DNA from: Mesorhizobium sp. DCY119
GTDB taxonomy: Bacteria; Pseudomonadota; Alphaproteobacteria; Rhizobiales; Rhizobiaceae
Direction: 5' to 3'
Length of the DNA: 64,000 nt
Assembly: GCF_003590645.1 (NCBI RefSeq)
Contig: NZ_CP031834.1
Coordinates: forward strand, 868,001 to 932,000
Both the position numbers and the translations under genes were made by a program. Shown here piece after piece: positions 1 to 8,738 of the stretch (position 1 is its first letter; the number at the start of each line of letters is the position of its first letter). The notes below the pieces were generated by a model, which saw only the letters and a program-made list of their open reading frames with translations, searched no databases and was not told the origin of the DNA.

Positions 1-102
1 CTGCGCCGCAATCTCGTCATCTACGGCCTGGGCGGCATCATCGTGCCCTTCATCGGCATCAAGGCGATCGACCTCGTCGTCTCCGCACTCGGCCTGGCAT
101 AA
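1..102 (+). CDS. kdpB: Potassium-transporting ATPase subunit B, C-terminal end only (partial)
   Basis: Only the last 33 residues and the TAA stop are inside the window. They form a hydrophobic segment ending in ALGLA, as expected for the last membrane helix of KdpB, the P-type ATPase subunit that energises high-affinity K+ uptake at the inner membrane. The call rests mainly on position: kdpC starts 11 bp downstream, followed by kdpD and kdpE. All catalytic motifs lie outside the window. Confidence 0.85.
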   Translation: MRRNLVIYGLGGIIVPFIGIKAIDLVVSALGLA

Positions 103-113
103 GGAAGACCATC

Positions 114-716
114 ATGTTGAAGCAACTTCGACCCGCACTGGTCATGATCGTCATCTTCACGGCGATCACCGGCCTGGCCTATCCGCTCGCCATGACCGGC
201 ATTGCCGGCGCGCTGTTTCCACGACAGGCCGAGGGCAGCCTGATCACCGAGAACGGCACCGTTATCGGCTCCGAACTGATCGGCCAGAACTTTGCCAGCG
301 AGAAATATTTCCACGGCCGTCCGTCGGTGACGCTCGGTCCAGACCCGGTCGACCCGTCGAAATCGGTCGTCGTGCCCTATAACGCCGTGAACTCGATGGG
401 CTCCAATCTCGGCCCGGCCAATCCGGCGCTGATCGAGCGCGTCAAGGGCGACCTGGAGAAACTCAAGGCGGAAAACCCCGGCCAGCCCGTGCCGATCGAT
501 CTGGTGACCACCACCGGCAGCGGCCTCGATCCGGACATCTCGCCGGAGGGTGCATTGTTTCAGGTGCCGCGCGTCGCCAAGGCGCGGGACGTTTCGGAAG
601 ACAAGCTCCGCGATCTGGTGAGCGATCTGACACAGGCGCCGATCCTCGGCATATTGGGCGAAGCGCGCGTGAATGTTCTGGCGCTCAACCGCGCGCTGGA
701 TGCGATGACGAAGTAA
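114..716 (+). CDS. kdpC: Potassium-transporting ATPase subunit C (KdpC)
   Basis: A 200-residue protein of usual KdpC length. It has one N-terminal membrane segment (about residues 8-30, after MLKQLRPALVM) and a soluble part with the family pattern FHGRPS near residue 65. KdpC is the single-span accessory subunit of the KdpFABC K+ pump and stabilises the complex. The ATG follows a GGAAG ribosome site 11 bp after the kdpB stop, so the two genes are co-transcribed. Confidence 0.96.
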   Translation: MLKQLRPALVMIVIFTAITGLAYPLAMTGIAGALFPRQAEGSLITENGTVIGSELIGQNFASEKYFHGRPSVTLGPDPVDPSKSVVVPYNAVNSMGSNLGPANPALIERVKGDLEKLKAENPGQPVPIDLVTTTGSGLDPDISPEGALFQVPRVAKARDVSEDKLRDLVSDLTQAPILGILGEARVNVLALNRALDAMTK

Positions 717-800
717 GATATTCGGAGCCTTCGCCGCCGCGATTGACCTCGCGGTGGCTTTGCATGAGGAATGATGCGGGCCATTCGCCCGAAATGAGCA

Positions 801-3503
801 GTGCGCATGCCTGACGACAGCGACAGGCGTCCCTCGCCGGATGCCCTTCTGGAAGCCGCGGAGCGAGAGCTTCGCGGCAAGTTGCGTATTTTCCTGGGCG
901 CGGCTCCCGGTGTCGGCAAGACGTTCGAGATGCTGCTTTCGGGCCGCGCCCGTCAGGCCGAGGGCGTCGATGTCGTCATCGGCGTCGTCGAAACCCATGG
1001 CCGCAAGGAGACCGAGGCGCTTCTCAAGGGCTTCGAGATCATTCCGCGCGTGCCCGTGCCCTACAAGGAGCGCGCGCTCGACGAGATGGATATCGACGCG
1101 ATCCTCGCGCGCCGGCCGCAACTGGTTCTGGTCGATGAGCTTGCCCACACCAACGCGCCCGGCAGCCGCCATCCCAAGCGCTATCTGGATATCGAGGAAC
1201 TGCTCGCCGCCGGCATCGATGTCTACACCACCGTCAACATCCAGCACGTCGAAAGCCTGAACGACATCGTCGCGCAGATCACCCGCGTGCGGGTGCGCGA
1301 GACGGTGCCGGATTCCTTCATCGACCGTGCCGACGACATCGAGGTCATCGACCTCACGCCAGGCGACCTGATCGAGCGGCTGAAGCAGGGCAAGGTCTAC
1401 ATGCCCCGCACGGCCAAGGCTGCTGTCGAAAACTATTTCTCGCCGGGCAACCTGACGGCGCTGCGCGAACTGGCCCTGCGGCGCACGGCCCAGCGCGTCG
1501 ACGAGCAGCTTGTCAGCCATATGCGCGAGAACGCCATCTCCGGGCCATGGGCAGCGGGTGAGCGGGTGCTGGTGTGTATCGACGAGGCACCGCGTGCTGC
1601 CGCGATGGTGCGCTATGGCAGGCGGCTGGCAGAGCGGTTACGCGCGCCGTGGTCGGTGGTGACGGTCGAGACGACGCATGCGGCGCGCCTAACCGAGGCC
1701 GAGCGCGACCGGATCGCCAGCGCGCTGCGGCTTGCCGAGAGCCTGGGCGCGGAGGCTGCGACCTTGCCGGGACGCACGGTCGCCGAGGAGATCATGCGCT
1801 ATGCGCGCGAGCGCAACGTCACGCACATCATCGTCGGCAGCTCCGACAAGGCGCGCTGGCGCGAATGGATCGAAGGCTCGGTGACGCACGACCTGATCCG
1901 CATTGCCGGCGATATCAGCGTGCATGTGATCTCGGGTCGGGAGGTCGCACCCAAGCCGCCGCGAGGCTCAGTGCAGGATGCCGGCACGACGGGTTTTTCC
2001 TTCCGTCCCTATCTGGTGAGCCTGGGCATCATTGGCATCGCGCTGATATGTGCGTTCGCGCTGCGGCAATTGCTCGATGTCGCCAATATCGGCGTCGTCT
2101 TCCTGATGGGCGTGCTGACCAGCGCGTTGTGGTTTGGCCTGAGACCCGCGATCTTCGCCAGTGTCATCGGCGCCATAACCTTCAATTTCTTCTTCCTGCC
2201 GCCGCTCTACACATTCGACATCGGCGATTCGGAAAGCATCGTCACCTTCGTCTTTTTCCTCGTCGTATCGGTGATCGCCAGCAATCTTTCGGCACGGGTG
2301 CGCGGGCAGGCCATCGCCGCGCGCCAGCGGGCACGGATGAACGAAGACCTCTACATGTTCTCCAAGAAGCTGGCCGGTACCGCGACGCTGGATGATGTTC
2401 TGTGGGCGACGGCCTTCCAGATCGCCTCGATGCTAAAGGTGCGGGTCGTGCTGCTGTTGCCGGAAGAGGGGCGCATCACCGTCAAGGCTGGCTATCCGCC
2501 CGAGGATACGCTGGACGAAGCCGATCTGGCGGCGGCGAAATGGACCTGGGAGAACGACAGGCCGGCTGGACGCAGCGCCGATACGCTGCCGGGCGCCAAG
2601 CGCCTGTTCCTGCCCGTGCGCACGGCGCGCGGCGCGATCGCCGTGGTCGGCATCGACGACGACCGGCAAGGACCGATGCTGACGCCCGAGCGGCGGCGGC
2701 TTATGGATGCGCTGACCGACCAGGCGGCGCTCGCCATCGAGCGCGTCCATCTGGTCGAAGACCTCGACAATGCCAAGCTGGCGGTTGAGGCCGACCGGCT
2801 GCGCTCGGCGCTGCTGACATCGATCTCGCACGACCTGAAAACTCCGCTCGCCGCGATCATGGGGGCGGCGGGTACGCTGAAGGAATTTTCCGGCGCGCTC
2901 GATGCGCCCACCAAGGATGAGCTTCTCGGCTCGGTCTTGGACGAATCCGAACGGCTCAATCGCTTCATCGCCAATCTGCTCGACATGACGAAGCTGGAAT
3001 CGGGCGCGATCAGCCCGAATTTCGGCATGCATGACCTGAACGAGATCGTTGGCAGCGCGCTGTCGCGGGCAAAGAAAATCCTTGGCTCCCACCAGATCGA
3101 GGTCGACCTGCCGCCCAATCTGCCGATGCTGCGCGTCGATCCGGTGCTGTTCGAACAGGTTTTGTTCAATCTCTTCGACAATGCGGCAAAATACTCGCCC
3201 GCCGCGTCGCGCATCCGCATCCAGTCTTTCCAGGGCGAAAAGTCGCTGACGATCCAGATTCTCGATGAAGGGCCGGGCATTCCGGCGGACGAGCTTGAGG
3301 ATATTTTCGGCAAGTTCACCCGCGCCCGCAAGGGCGACAGCGTGCCGGCCGGCACCGGCCTCGGCCTTGCCATCTGCCGCGGTTTCGTCGAAGCCATGGG
3401 CGGCACCATCGTCGCCGGAAACCGGACGGATCGCCCCGGTGCCGTCTTCACCATCCGCATGAAGCTGCCTGCGGGGCAAATGGAAGGCACGGAGTTGTCA
3501 TGA
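801..3503 (+). CDS. kdpD: Osmosensitive K+ channel sensor histidine kinase KdpD
   Basis: A 900-residue sensor kinase of normal KdpD architecture. It has an N-terminal KdpD domain with a Walker-like loop (GAAPGVGKT, 33-41), a universal-stress-protein-like domain (about 250-375), four closely spaced membrane helices (about 400-500), a GAF-like region, the dimerisation/phosphoacceptor motif SHDLKTPL with His677, and a C-terminal ATPase domain with DEGPGIP and GTGLGLAI. It senses low K+ or turgor and phosphorylates KdpE. The start is GTG at 801; an in-frame ATG at 807 is equally possible. Its stop overlaps the kdpE start by 4 bp (ATGA). Confidence 0.97.
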   Translation: MRMPDDSDRRPSPDALLEAAERELRGKLRIFLGAAPGVGKTFEMLLSGRARQAEGVDVVIGVVETHGRKETEALLKGFEIIPRVPVPYKERALDEMDIDAILARRPQLVLVDELAHTNAPGSRHPKRYLDIEELLAAGIDVYTTVNIQHVESLNDIVAQITRVRVRETVPDSFIDRADDIEVIDLTPGDLIERLKQGKVYMPRTAKAAVENYFSPGNLTALRELALRRTAQRVDEQLVSHMRENAISGPWAAGERVLVCIDEAPRAAAMVRYGRRLAERLRAPWSVVTVETTHAARLTEAERDRIASALRLAESLGAEAATLPGRTVAEEIMRYARERNVTHIIVGSSDKARWREWIEGSVTHDLIRIAGDISVHVISGREVAPKPPRGSVQDAGTTGFSFRPYLVSLGIIGIALICAFALRQLLDVANIGVVFLMGVLTSALWFGLRPAIFASVIGAITFNFFFLPPLYTFDIGDSESIVTFVFFLVVSVIASNLSARVRGQAIAARQRARMNEDLYMFSKKLAGTATLDDVLWATAFQIASMLKVRVVLLLPEEGRITVKAGYPPEDTLDEADLAAAKWTWENDRPAGRSADTLPGAKRLFLPVRTARGAIAVVGIDDDRQGPMLTPERRRLMDALTDQAALAIERVHLVEDLDNAKLAVEADRLRSALLTSISHDLKTPLAAIMGAAGTLKEFSGALDAPTKDELLGSVLDESERLNRFIANLLDMTKLESGAISPNFGMHDLNEIVGSALSRAKKILGSHQIEVDLPPNLPMLRVDPVLFEQVLFNLFDNAAKYSPAASRIRIQSFQGEKSLTIQILDEGPGIPADELEDIFGKFTRARKGDSVPAGTGLGLAICRGFVEAMGGTIVAGNRTDRPGAVFTIRMKLPAGQMEGTELS

Positions 3504-4192
3504 CCGCGTCCGCGATAAAGATCCTCGTCGTCGATGACGAGCAGCCGATCCGCAAGCTGCTGCGGGCGGGCCTGTCGACGCAGGGCTATGACATCATCGA
3601 CGCGCCGAACGGACGCACCGCATTGGAGGAGATGGCCAATGCCTCCCCCGATCTGGTGGTGCTCGATCTCGGCCTGCCCGATATTTCCGGCCAGGAGTTG
3701 CTGCGGCGCTGGCGCACCGAGGGCAGGACGGTGCCGGTGGTCATCCTGTCCAGCCGCACCGACGAGCCCGGCATCGTCGAGGCGCTCGATCTCGGCGCGG
3801 ACGATTATGTGACCAAGCCTTTCGGCGTGAACGAACTGATCGCGCGCATCCGCGTGGCGCTGCGCCACAGGCTGCAGCAGCAGGGCGAAAAGCCTGTGTT
3901 CCACACCGGCGATCTGTCGGTCGATCTGGTGCGGCGCATCGTCAGGCTCGGCGAGGAGGAGATAAAACTGTCGCCCAAGGAATACGACATATTGCGCGCG
4001 CTGGTGCAGCATGCCGGCAAGGTTCTGACCCACAATTTCCTGATGAAGCAGGTGTGGGGCGAAGTGCAGGACGTGCAGTATCTCAGGGTCTATGTGCGCC
4101 AGTTGCGCCAGAAGATCGAGCCGGATCCGGAACAGCCGCGCTACATCCGCACCGAAACCGGGGTCGGCTACAGGCTGAGCGAAGCGGATTGA
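3500..4192 (+). CDS. kdpE: DNA-binding response regulator KdpE (OmpR family)
   Basis: A 230-residue OmpR/PhoB-type regulator. The receiver domain has the acidic pair VDDE near the N-terminus, phosphoacceptor Asp56 (VVLDLGLPD) and conserved Lys106 (TKPFG). The C-terminal winged helix (about 130-228) ends in RTETGVGYRL. It activates kdpFABC transcription when phosphorylated by KdpD. It is translationally coupled to kdpD through the ATGA overlap. A short hairpin without a T-run (4192-4214) follows the stop. Confidence 0.97.
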   Translation: MTASAIKILVVDDEQPIRKLLRAGLSTQGYDIIDAPNGRTALEEMANASPDLVVLDLGLPDISGQELLRRWRTEGRTVPVVILSSRTDEPGIVEALDLGADDYVTKPFGVNELIARIRVALRHRLQQQGEKPVFHTGDLSVDLVRRIVRLGEEEIKLSPKEYDILRALVQHAGKVLTHNFLMKQVWGEVQDVQYLRVYVRQLRQKIEPDPEQPRYIRTETGVGYRLSEAD

Positions 4193-4216
4193 GGAAGCGG
4201 CTTTCCGCTTTCCTGA

Positions 4217-4462
4217 TCAAGTCACGATTGTTGTTATCGAGGCGGCAATGAGGATCGCGGCGACGAACAGCAGCGCGCCATAGATCGGCGGCTTGCCGAA
4301 CAGCACGGCGAAGGCCGAGGCCCAGATGACGATTGCTGCGGACAGCGCATAGAGGAATGCCGCCTTGTCGGCCCAGGCTATGCCGACAGCCATCAGGCCG
4401 CCGACGATCAGCGCGCCGAACAGAAGCATTATAGACAGCGCGAATTTCTCGACCGAATCCAT
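4217..4462 (-). CDS. Small inner-membrane protein, unknown function
   Basis: An 81-residue, highly hydrophobic protein. After a short polar N-terminus (MDSVEKFALS) it shows three candidate membrane helices, about residues 9-30, 34-56 and 62-80. It has no catalytic or binding motif. It is read towards kdpE, so the two genes converge, and its start lies 245 bp from the oppositely oriented LuxR-type gene. I do not recognise the family. The length and clean hydrophobic pattern favour a real gene. Confidence 0.65.
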   Translation of the reverse strand: MDSVEKFALSIMLLFGALIVGGLMAVGIAWADKAAFLYALSAAIVIWASAFAVLFGKPPIYGALLFVAAILIAASITTIVT

Positions 4463-4707
4463 TATTCATCCTCTTGTCGTCCGGCCCGAATGTGCCGGAT
4501 GGCGTCGGGTTCGGCAATGGCTGTTCGCAGGATAGGGCCGGAAAGCGGTTCGGGTGAGGCAGGAGTGAAGCCGGCGCGCAACAGTGGAATGCAATTCACG
4601 ACGCGCCGGGCAGTTTGGGGCGCAACGGCCGGTCATGCCGCAACGTGGAATGGACAGGGTTTTGAGCAACCGCTAGTTTCAGCCTTCTGGGCGCGATTGG
4701 AACGGGC

Positions 4708-5799
4708 ATGAACCACGAGGGGCTTATCGACCGTATCTATGAGGCCGCTGTCGTTCCGGAACTGTGGCCCGGTGTGCTGCAGGACGTATCGACGCTGGCC
4801 GGATGTTTCGGCGGCATCCTGTTTACGGCGACACCTGACAAGATCGGACGCTGGACCAGTTCGAACAATGTCCACGAACTGATGACGGATTTCACCGGCG
4901 ACCCGGAAATACAGGCCAACAATATTCGCCTGCAACGCGGCATCGCGGTAAAACGCCATGGCTTCTTCGGCAATGACGAACTTTATGGCCGCGAGGAGAT
5001 GGAAAGCAGCTTCGTCTACTCGAAATTCTTCCTGCCGCGAGGCTTTGGATACTGCGCCGGCACCGTCTTTCCGATGCCGAATGGGGACATGGCCGCCTTC
5101 GATCTCGAGCGCCGCTATGCCGACGGGCCGGTTTCGCAGCAGGAGATCGCCGTTCTGGATGTGCTGCGTCCTCATCTCGGGCGCGCCGCCGTCCTGGCCA
5201 CGCGCCTCAATCTCGAACGCGCGCGTGTCGTTGTCGACGCGCTTGAAAGTGCCGGCCTTGCCGCGGCGATTCTCGGGATAACCGGACGCGTGCTTGCGGC
5301 CAATGCGCTTCTCGAGGGCATGTCGGCACAATTCGTGTTCCGGGCGCATGATCGCATCGCCCTTGCGGATGCCGGCGCCAATGCCTTGTTTGCCGAGTCG
5401 ATCGAACAACTCGCTTCTGCATCGTCGACCCGCTCTATCCCGGTTCCCGCACTGCCGGGACACGCGGCTGCGGTCGCTCATGTTCTTCCGCTGCCGGGCG
5501 AAGCAGCCGACGTTTTCTTTCGCGCCCATGCGCTCATGGTGGTGACGCGGCTCGACCGTCCGGCAGCACCTTCTGCCGAGCTGCTGGGCGGTCTGTTCGA
5601 CCTGACGCCGGCGGAAGCGCGGGTTGCGCGCAGCATTTCCGAAGGCAAGACCACCGAGGAAGCGGCCGCCGCACTCAACCTTTCACGGGAGACAGTGCGC
5701 TGGTACCTGAAGGCCATCTTCAGCAAGACAGGCGTGAGCCGCCAGGCTGAACTGGGCGTGCTGCTGTCGGGTGCGGTTCTGCGTGGACAGGACGTGTGA
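4708..5799 (+). CDS. LuxR-family helix-turn-helix transcriptional regulator
   Basis: A 363-residue protein with a C-terminal LuxR/FixJ-type HTH at about residues 299-355, starting LTPAEARVARSISEG and containing ETVRWYLKAIFSKTG. The first 290 residues match no sensor domain I can name. There is no receiver Asp pattern and no transmembrane segment, so it is probably a cytosolic one-component regulator. It is an orphan: no kinase or autoinducer synthase is nearby. The AT-rich genes at 5939-7390 lie downstream on the same strand after 139 bp, so it could regulate them, but nothing in the sequence proves this. Confidence 0.85.
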   Translation: MNHEGLIDRIYEAAVVPELWPGVLQDVSTLAGCFGGILFTATPDKIGRWTSSNNVHELMTDFTGDPEIQANNIRLQRGIAVKRHGFFGNDELYGREEMESSFVYSKFFLPRGFGYCAGTVFPMPNGDMAAFDLERRYADGPVSQQEIAVLDVLRPHLGRAAVLATRLNLERARVVVDALESAGLAAAILGITGRVLAANALLEGMSAQFVFRAHDRIALADAGANALFAESIEQLASASSTRSIPVPALPGHAAAVAHVLPLPGEAADVFFRAHALMVVTRLDRPAAPSAELLGGLFDLTPAEARVARSISEGKTTEEAAAALNLSRETVRWYLKAIFSKTGVSRQAELGVLLSGAVLRGQDV

Positions 5800-5938
5800 C
5801 CGGTAAGGGCCGCGAAAGCAGCCCTGGTATGTAATCCGCAGTCAACGGAACAAGTGAAACACATACCTCAAATGGGTGGCGCGGTGATTGGGCCGATGGT
5901 TTAGCGTGCGTCGTAGTGGATTGGTTGGGGGTTAAAAG

Positions 5939-6727
5939 ATGACAAGATCTGTCTATTTGGGGGCAATTTTATTCCTATTGTCTGGGGGCGTGTGTAGCGC
6001 TGAAATAGTAAAAAATAGGCCAATCAGCGAAGCTCAGGCGAAGATAAATATTAAGAGGGCAGAATCAAAGATTCGCTCAAACTGTCGCAAGGAAGTAAAT
6101 AGATGCCATAGTGAAGTAGCGGAAATAATATACAATAGCGCTATTATTTCAGATTATAAAAAGATTTTGAAGTATGCCGGCTTGTACGAGCCCGCCACAG
6201 AAGTTTTTGGAGGAAAAGCAAGGTGTTCTGAGCTTGTTTATGAAATAAAAAAATACAAGGAGTATAATACAATAGCGTTTTGGGCTTCTGTATATGCAGC
6301 ACGAAAGATTCTAAATATCGAGACCAAAGATGAGCGTAAGAAAGTTCTGGATTATGCATTCGCATGCAGTGTTTTCCGCACACAAAATGGCACCATAGAT
6401 CTCTTTATAACGCCCAACAAAGAAATACCCAGCACGCCTGATCAGTTCATTTCAGAGGCAAGACAAACTTATGGCGAGAAGGCTGCGAGAGAGTATTTGG
6501 ATTTTCGTGAAGAAATTGCAGAGCCTTACTTCGTTGCATATAAAAAATTCTTGTACGGGAAAAAGGGGAGAGCGTGGGCCGAGGGGATGGCGAAGGTCGT
6601 TGCGCTCACGGGTAACGCACATAAAGCAGCGAAAGATGGCGGCTATCCGGCTTTGATCGTGAAGTACTTGGACCAGCTTACGTTCGACAGCAAAATTCAG
6701 GTCGAGCAGGCTGTTCGAGTTCAGTAG
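5939..6727 (+). CDS. Predicted exported protein, unknown function (AT-rich gene)
   Basis: A 262-residue protein not recognised as any family. It begins with a signal peptide (MTRSVYLGAILFLLSGGVCS, cleavage near CSAEI; a lipoprotein-like Cys is possible but no clean lipobox is seen). The mature part is Lys/Glu-rich and helical, with four Cys at about residues 49, 56, 96 and 144 that could form disulfides. Codon use is strikingly AT-rich (many ATA, AAA, TTA, AAT) compared with neighbours, which suggests transfer. It lies 9 bp upstream of the next gene, so the two form an operon. Confidence 0.75.
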   Translation: MTRSVYLGAILFLLSGGVCSAEIVKNRPISEAQAKINIKRAESKIRSNCRKEVNRCHSEVAEIIYNSAIISDYKKILKYAGLYEPATEVFGGKARCSELVYEIKKYKEYNTIAFWASVYAARKILNIETKDERKKVLDYAFACSVFRTQNGTIDLFITPNKEIPSTPDQFISEARQTYGEKAAREYLDFREEIAEPYFVAYKKFLYGKKGRAWAEGMAKVVALTGNAHKAAKDGGYPALIVKYLDQLTFDSKIQVEQAVRVQ

Positions 6728-6736
6728 GGGGCAAGA

Positions 6737-7390
6737 ATGGCGGCTAGAATAAACTTGGCGACGGGGGTGGTCTCACTGATGCTTCTGTCTGTGGTTGAGG
6801 CGGGTGCTCAGACAAAAGGAATCGAAACAAACGGTAGTATATCCCGATCAAGGAGTAGTTCTTCAAGCGCGGTCAATCAGCAATTGCTGAATCTCGGTGC
6901 CTCCATAATTATTCAAGGGCTTTCAAATTCAGAAAATGACAACGATGCCGCGGCCGAACGAAAACAGCGCGAAGTTGAACGAGAGCTCGAATTTTATCGT
7001 TCTGAAGAATTGCGGGCTAAAAATGGTGCGGACGCGCTGACCAAAGCGAATGCCGCAGCAGCAGGGACGAATCCATTCGGTAAGCCAAAGAAAAAGAGAA
7101 ACCAGGAGCCCGAAGGTGCTGGTCCGGCCAACGCAGCCGACTGTTTGTCCATTGAAGACAGGTACTTCTTCCGAAACAACTGTGACTACAAGGTCATGTT
7201 CACGTTTCGAACCCTGGGCGGCGGTTGTTTCCAGAAGAATTACGGAACCGACACAGTGGGCGCCCGTCGAAGGGTTGCGACAGCCGTGACCCAGAAATGC
7301 GGTGGAACAAGGGGAAAGCAGATCGAATATGTGGCATGCGAGTATAAAGCATGGACGAAGAATGCCTGCCGGTTGACGTTCGCAAAATAA
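6737..7390 (+). CDS. Predicted exported Cys-rich protein, unknown function
   Basis: A 217-residue protein with a signal peptide (about residues 1-25, ending VEAGAQ). A Ser-rich stretch (SRSRSSSSSA) follows, then a charged helical segment (about 75-105, AAERKQREVEREL) and a C-terminal domain of about 85 residues with six Cys, suggesting three disulfides. The ATG follows a GGGGGCAAG ribosome site 9 bp after the previous stop. Base composition is intermediate between the AT-rich upstream gene and the GC-rich chromosome. I do not recognise a family. Its partner gene and export signal suggest a two-protein envelope or secreted module. Confidence 0.75.
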   Translation: MAARINLATGVVSLMLLSVVEAGAQTKGIETNGSISRSRSSSSSAVNQQLLNLGASIIIQGLSNSENDNDAAAERKQREVERELEFYRSEELRAKNGADALTKANAAAAGTNPFGKPKKKRNQEPEGAGPANAADCLSIEDRYFFRNNCDYKVMFTFRTLGGGCFQKNYGTDTVGARRRVATAVTQKCGGTRGKQIEYVACEYKAWTKNACRLTFAK

Positions 7391-7529
7391 CGCGTCGACA
7401 GGCTGGCCGGTTGGCGATCCGATAGGCATCACCTTGGATAGGTAGGCAGACGCCAGAGCCGCCGCGGAATAGGCGAGGCCCGCCCGTGGGTGCAGGACAT
7501 AATTCAGCAGTAGTGTGTATAAAGCGAAC

Positions 7530-7619
7530 TGGCGGAGAGGGAGGGATTCGAACCCCCGATGCCCTTGCGAGCATGCCGCATTTCGAGTGCGGTGCATTCG
7601 ACCACTCTGCCACCTCTCC
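7530..7619 (-). tRNA. tRNA-Ser(CGA)
   Basis: On the minus strand the sequence folds as a class II tRNA. The acceptor arms are GGAGAGG and CCTCTCC, the discriminator is G, and CCA is encoded at 7532-7530. The anticodon stem is CCGCA/TGCGG with loop CTCGAAA (anticodon CGA, reading UCG). A long variable arm, typical of serine tRNAs, precedes the T arm with GGTTCGAATCC. Its 3' end faces the AT-rich gene pair 140 bp away, an orientation common at island insertion sites. Confidence 0.97.
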
Positions 7620-7672
7620 GCGGTGTACTGGTCGGGCCGTTGCCGGCGCGGCGCTCTAGATAACGGCTGATG

Positions 7673-7690
7673 GGGCCTTGCACAAGGCCC
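7673..7690. other. Perfect hairpin upstream of tRNA-Ser and rplU
   Basis: An 8-bp arm (GGGCCTTG) and its perfect complement are separated by CA. A T-run occurs 11 nt further downstream, too far for a textbook terminator. Its role is unknown; it could stop read-through towards rplU or fold the 5' region of a tRNA precursor. The rest of the 500-bp stretch 7391-7892 holds only the tRNA gene and the likely rplU promoter. Confidence 0.4.
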
Positions 7691-7738
7691 TGCTGCGCGC
7701 TTTTTAGCAGTTTCGGTTGCGGGTTTGTCCGGTTTGGC

Positions 7739-7767
7739 TTGACACGTTGAAGGCCATTGGCTAAACG
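7739..7767 (+). promoter_or_regulatory. Candidate promoter of rplU-rpmA
   Basis: A consensus -35 hexamer TTGACA (7739-7744) is followed by a 17-bp spacer and a weak -10-like TAAACG (7762-7767). This would give an untranslated leader of about 115 nt before rplU. It is the only good -35 in the gap. A regulatory leader fold is possible but was not identified. Confidence 0.5.
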
Positions 7768-7892
7768 CGCACCATTCCGGCGTGGGGTCTTTTTCCGCGC
7801 CGGTTGTACTTTGAACCCCGCAGACTGACAAAAAGACGGCCCGACCGCTTCCATGTGGTCAAAAAGCCGGACCGAACAGCGAAAGGCAAAAA

Positions 7893-8327
7893 ATGTTCGC
7901 AGTCATTAAAACGGGTGGCAAGCAGTATCGCGTTGTCGCCAATGACGTACTAAAAATCGGAAAGCTCGTCGCCGAAGCCGGCGATGTTGTCGAATTTGGT
8001 GAAGTTCTCGCTGTCGGCGAGGGCGAGAATGCAACGATCGGCGCTCCCTTCGTGGAAGGCGCTGTCGTGACGGCGGAAGTGGTCGTACAGGGCCGCGCAC
8101 GCACCGTCATCGCATTCAAGAAGCGCCGCCGCCAGAACTCGCGCCGCACCCGCGGCCACCGCCAGCATGAAACCACCATCCGGATCTCCGAGATCCTGAC
8201 CGGTGGCGCCAAGCCGGCGAAGAAGGCCGCAGCAAAGCCGGAAGCAACCGCCACGGCGGAAGTTGCCGAAAAGCCCGCCAAGAAGGCCGCGCCGAAAAAG
8301 GCTGCAGCCGCGGCGGAAACCGAATAA
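7893..8327 (+). CDS. rplU: 50S ribosomal protein L21 (bL21) with Ala/Lys-rich tail
   Basis: The first 103 residues are a normal bL21: [14 protein letters not shown] at the start, [17 protein letters not shown] near 76-92, ending in the IRISEI strand. It binds 23S rRNA in the large subunit. Residues 104-144 are a low-complexity tail of AKKAA/KPAKKA type, common in rhizobial L21. In some relatives such a tail leads to an extra C-terminal domain, which is absent here. It is followed 24 bp later by rpmA, the usual rplU-rpmA operon. Confidence 0.98.
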   Translation: MFAVIKTGGKQYRVVANDVLKIGKLVAEAGDVVEFGEVLAVGEGENATIGAPFVEGAVVTAEVVVQGRARTVIAFKKRRRQNSRRTRGHRQHETTIRISEILTGGAKPAKKAAAKPEATATAEVAEKPAKKAAPKKAAAAAETE

Positions 8328-8351
8328 GACTGAGCACGAAGGAGAACAGCA

Positions 8352-8621
8352 ATGGCACATAAGAAAGCTGGCGGTTCGTCGCGCAACGGTCGCGATTCAG
8401 AATCCAAGCGCCTCGGCGTGAAGAAGTTCGGTGGCGAAGCCGTCATTCCGGGCAACATTATCATTCGTCAACGCGGCACCCAGTGGCATCCCGGCGTCAA
8501 TGTCGGCATGGGCACTGATCATACGCTTTTTGCGCTCGAAGCCGGCGCCGTCGCATTCCGTAAAAAAGCCAATGGCCGTACTTACGTATCGGTCAACCCA
8601 CTTACCAAAGCAGCGGAATAG
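8352..8621 (+). CDS. rpmA: 50S ribosomal protein L27 (bL27)
   Basis: An 89-residue bL27 with the signature N-terminus [16 protein letters not shown] and the conserved [15 protein letters not shown] segment. It sits at the peptidyl-transferase centre with its N-terminal tail near the P site. The start follows an AAGGAGAAC ribosome site. The operon ends at the strong hairpin at 8690-8720. Confidence 0.99.
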   Translation: MAHKKAGGSSRNGRDSESKRLGVKKFGGEAVIPGNIIIRQRGTQWHPGVNVGMGTDHTLFALEAGAVAFRKKANGRTYVSVNPLTKAAE

Positions 8622-8689
8622 CCGGATCCGCGAGACAACACCGGCGCCCCATCTCGGGACCGGTGTCTGGCAAATCCAGAAAAAGGAAC

Positions 8690-8720
8690 AGGGGAGATGG
8701 GTCGCCATCTCCCCTTTTTC
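8690..8720 (+). terminator. Rho-independent terminator after rpmA
   Basis: An 11-bp perfect stem (AGGGGAGATGG, loop GTCG, CCATCTCCCCT) runs into TTTTCTTTT. It ends the rplU-rpmA transcript just before the acetyltransferase start at 8739, so the in-frame codons upstream of that ATG are terminator rather than coding sequence. Confidence 0.9.
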
Positions 8721-8738
8721 TTTTGCCTGGAGGCTGAA

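Noticed and set aside
5800-5938. Search for an attachment-site copy of the tRNA-Ser 3' end on the far side of the AT-rich genes
   Set aside because: No stretch matching the tRNA 3' end was found by eye, and there is no integrase gene, so an island with defined att sites is not claimed.
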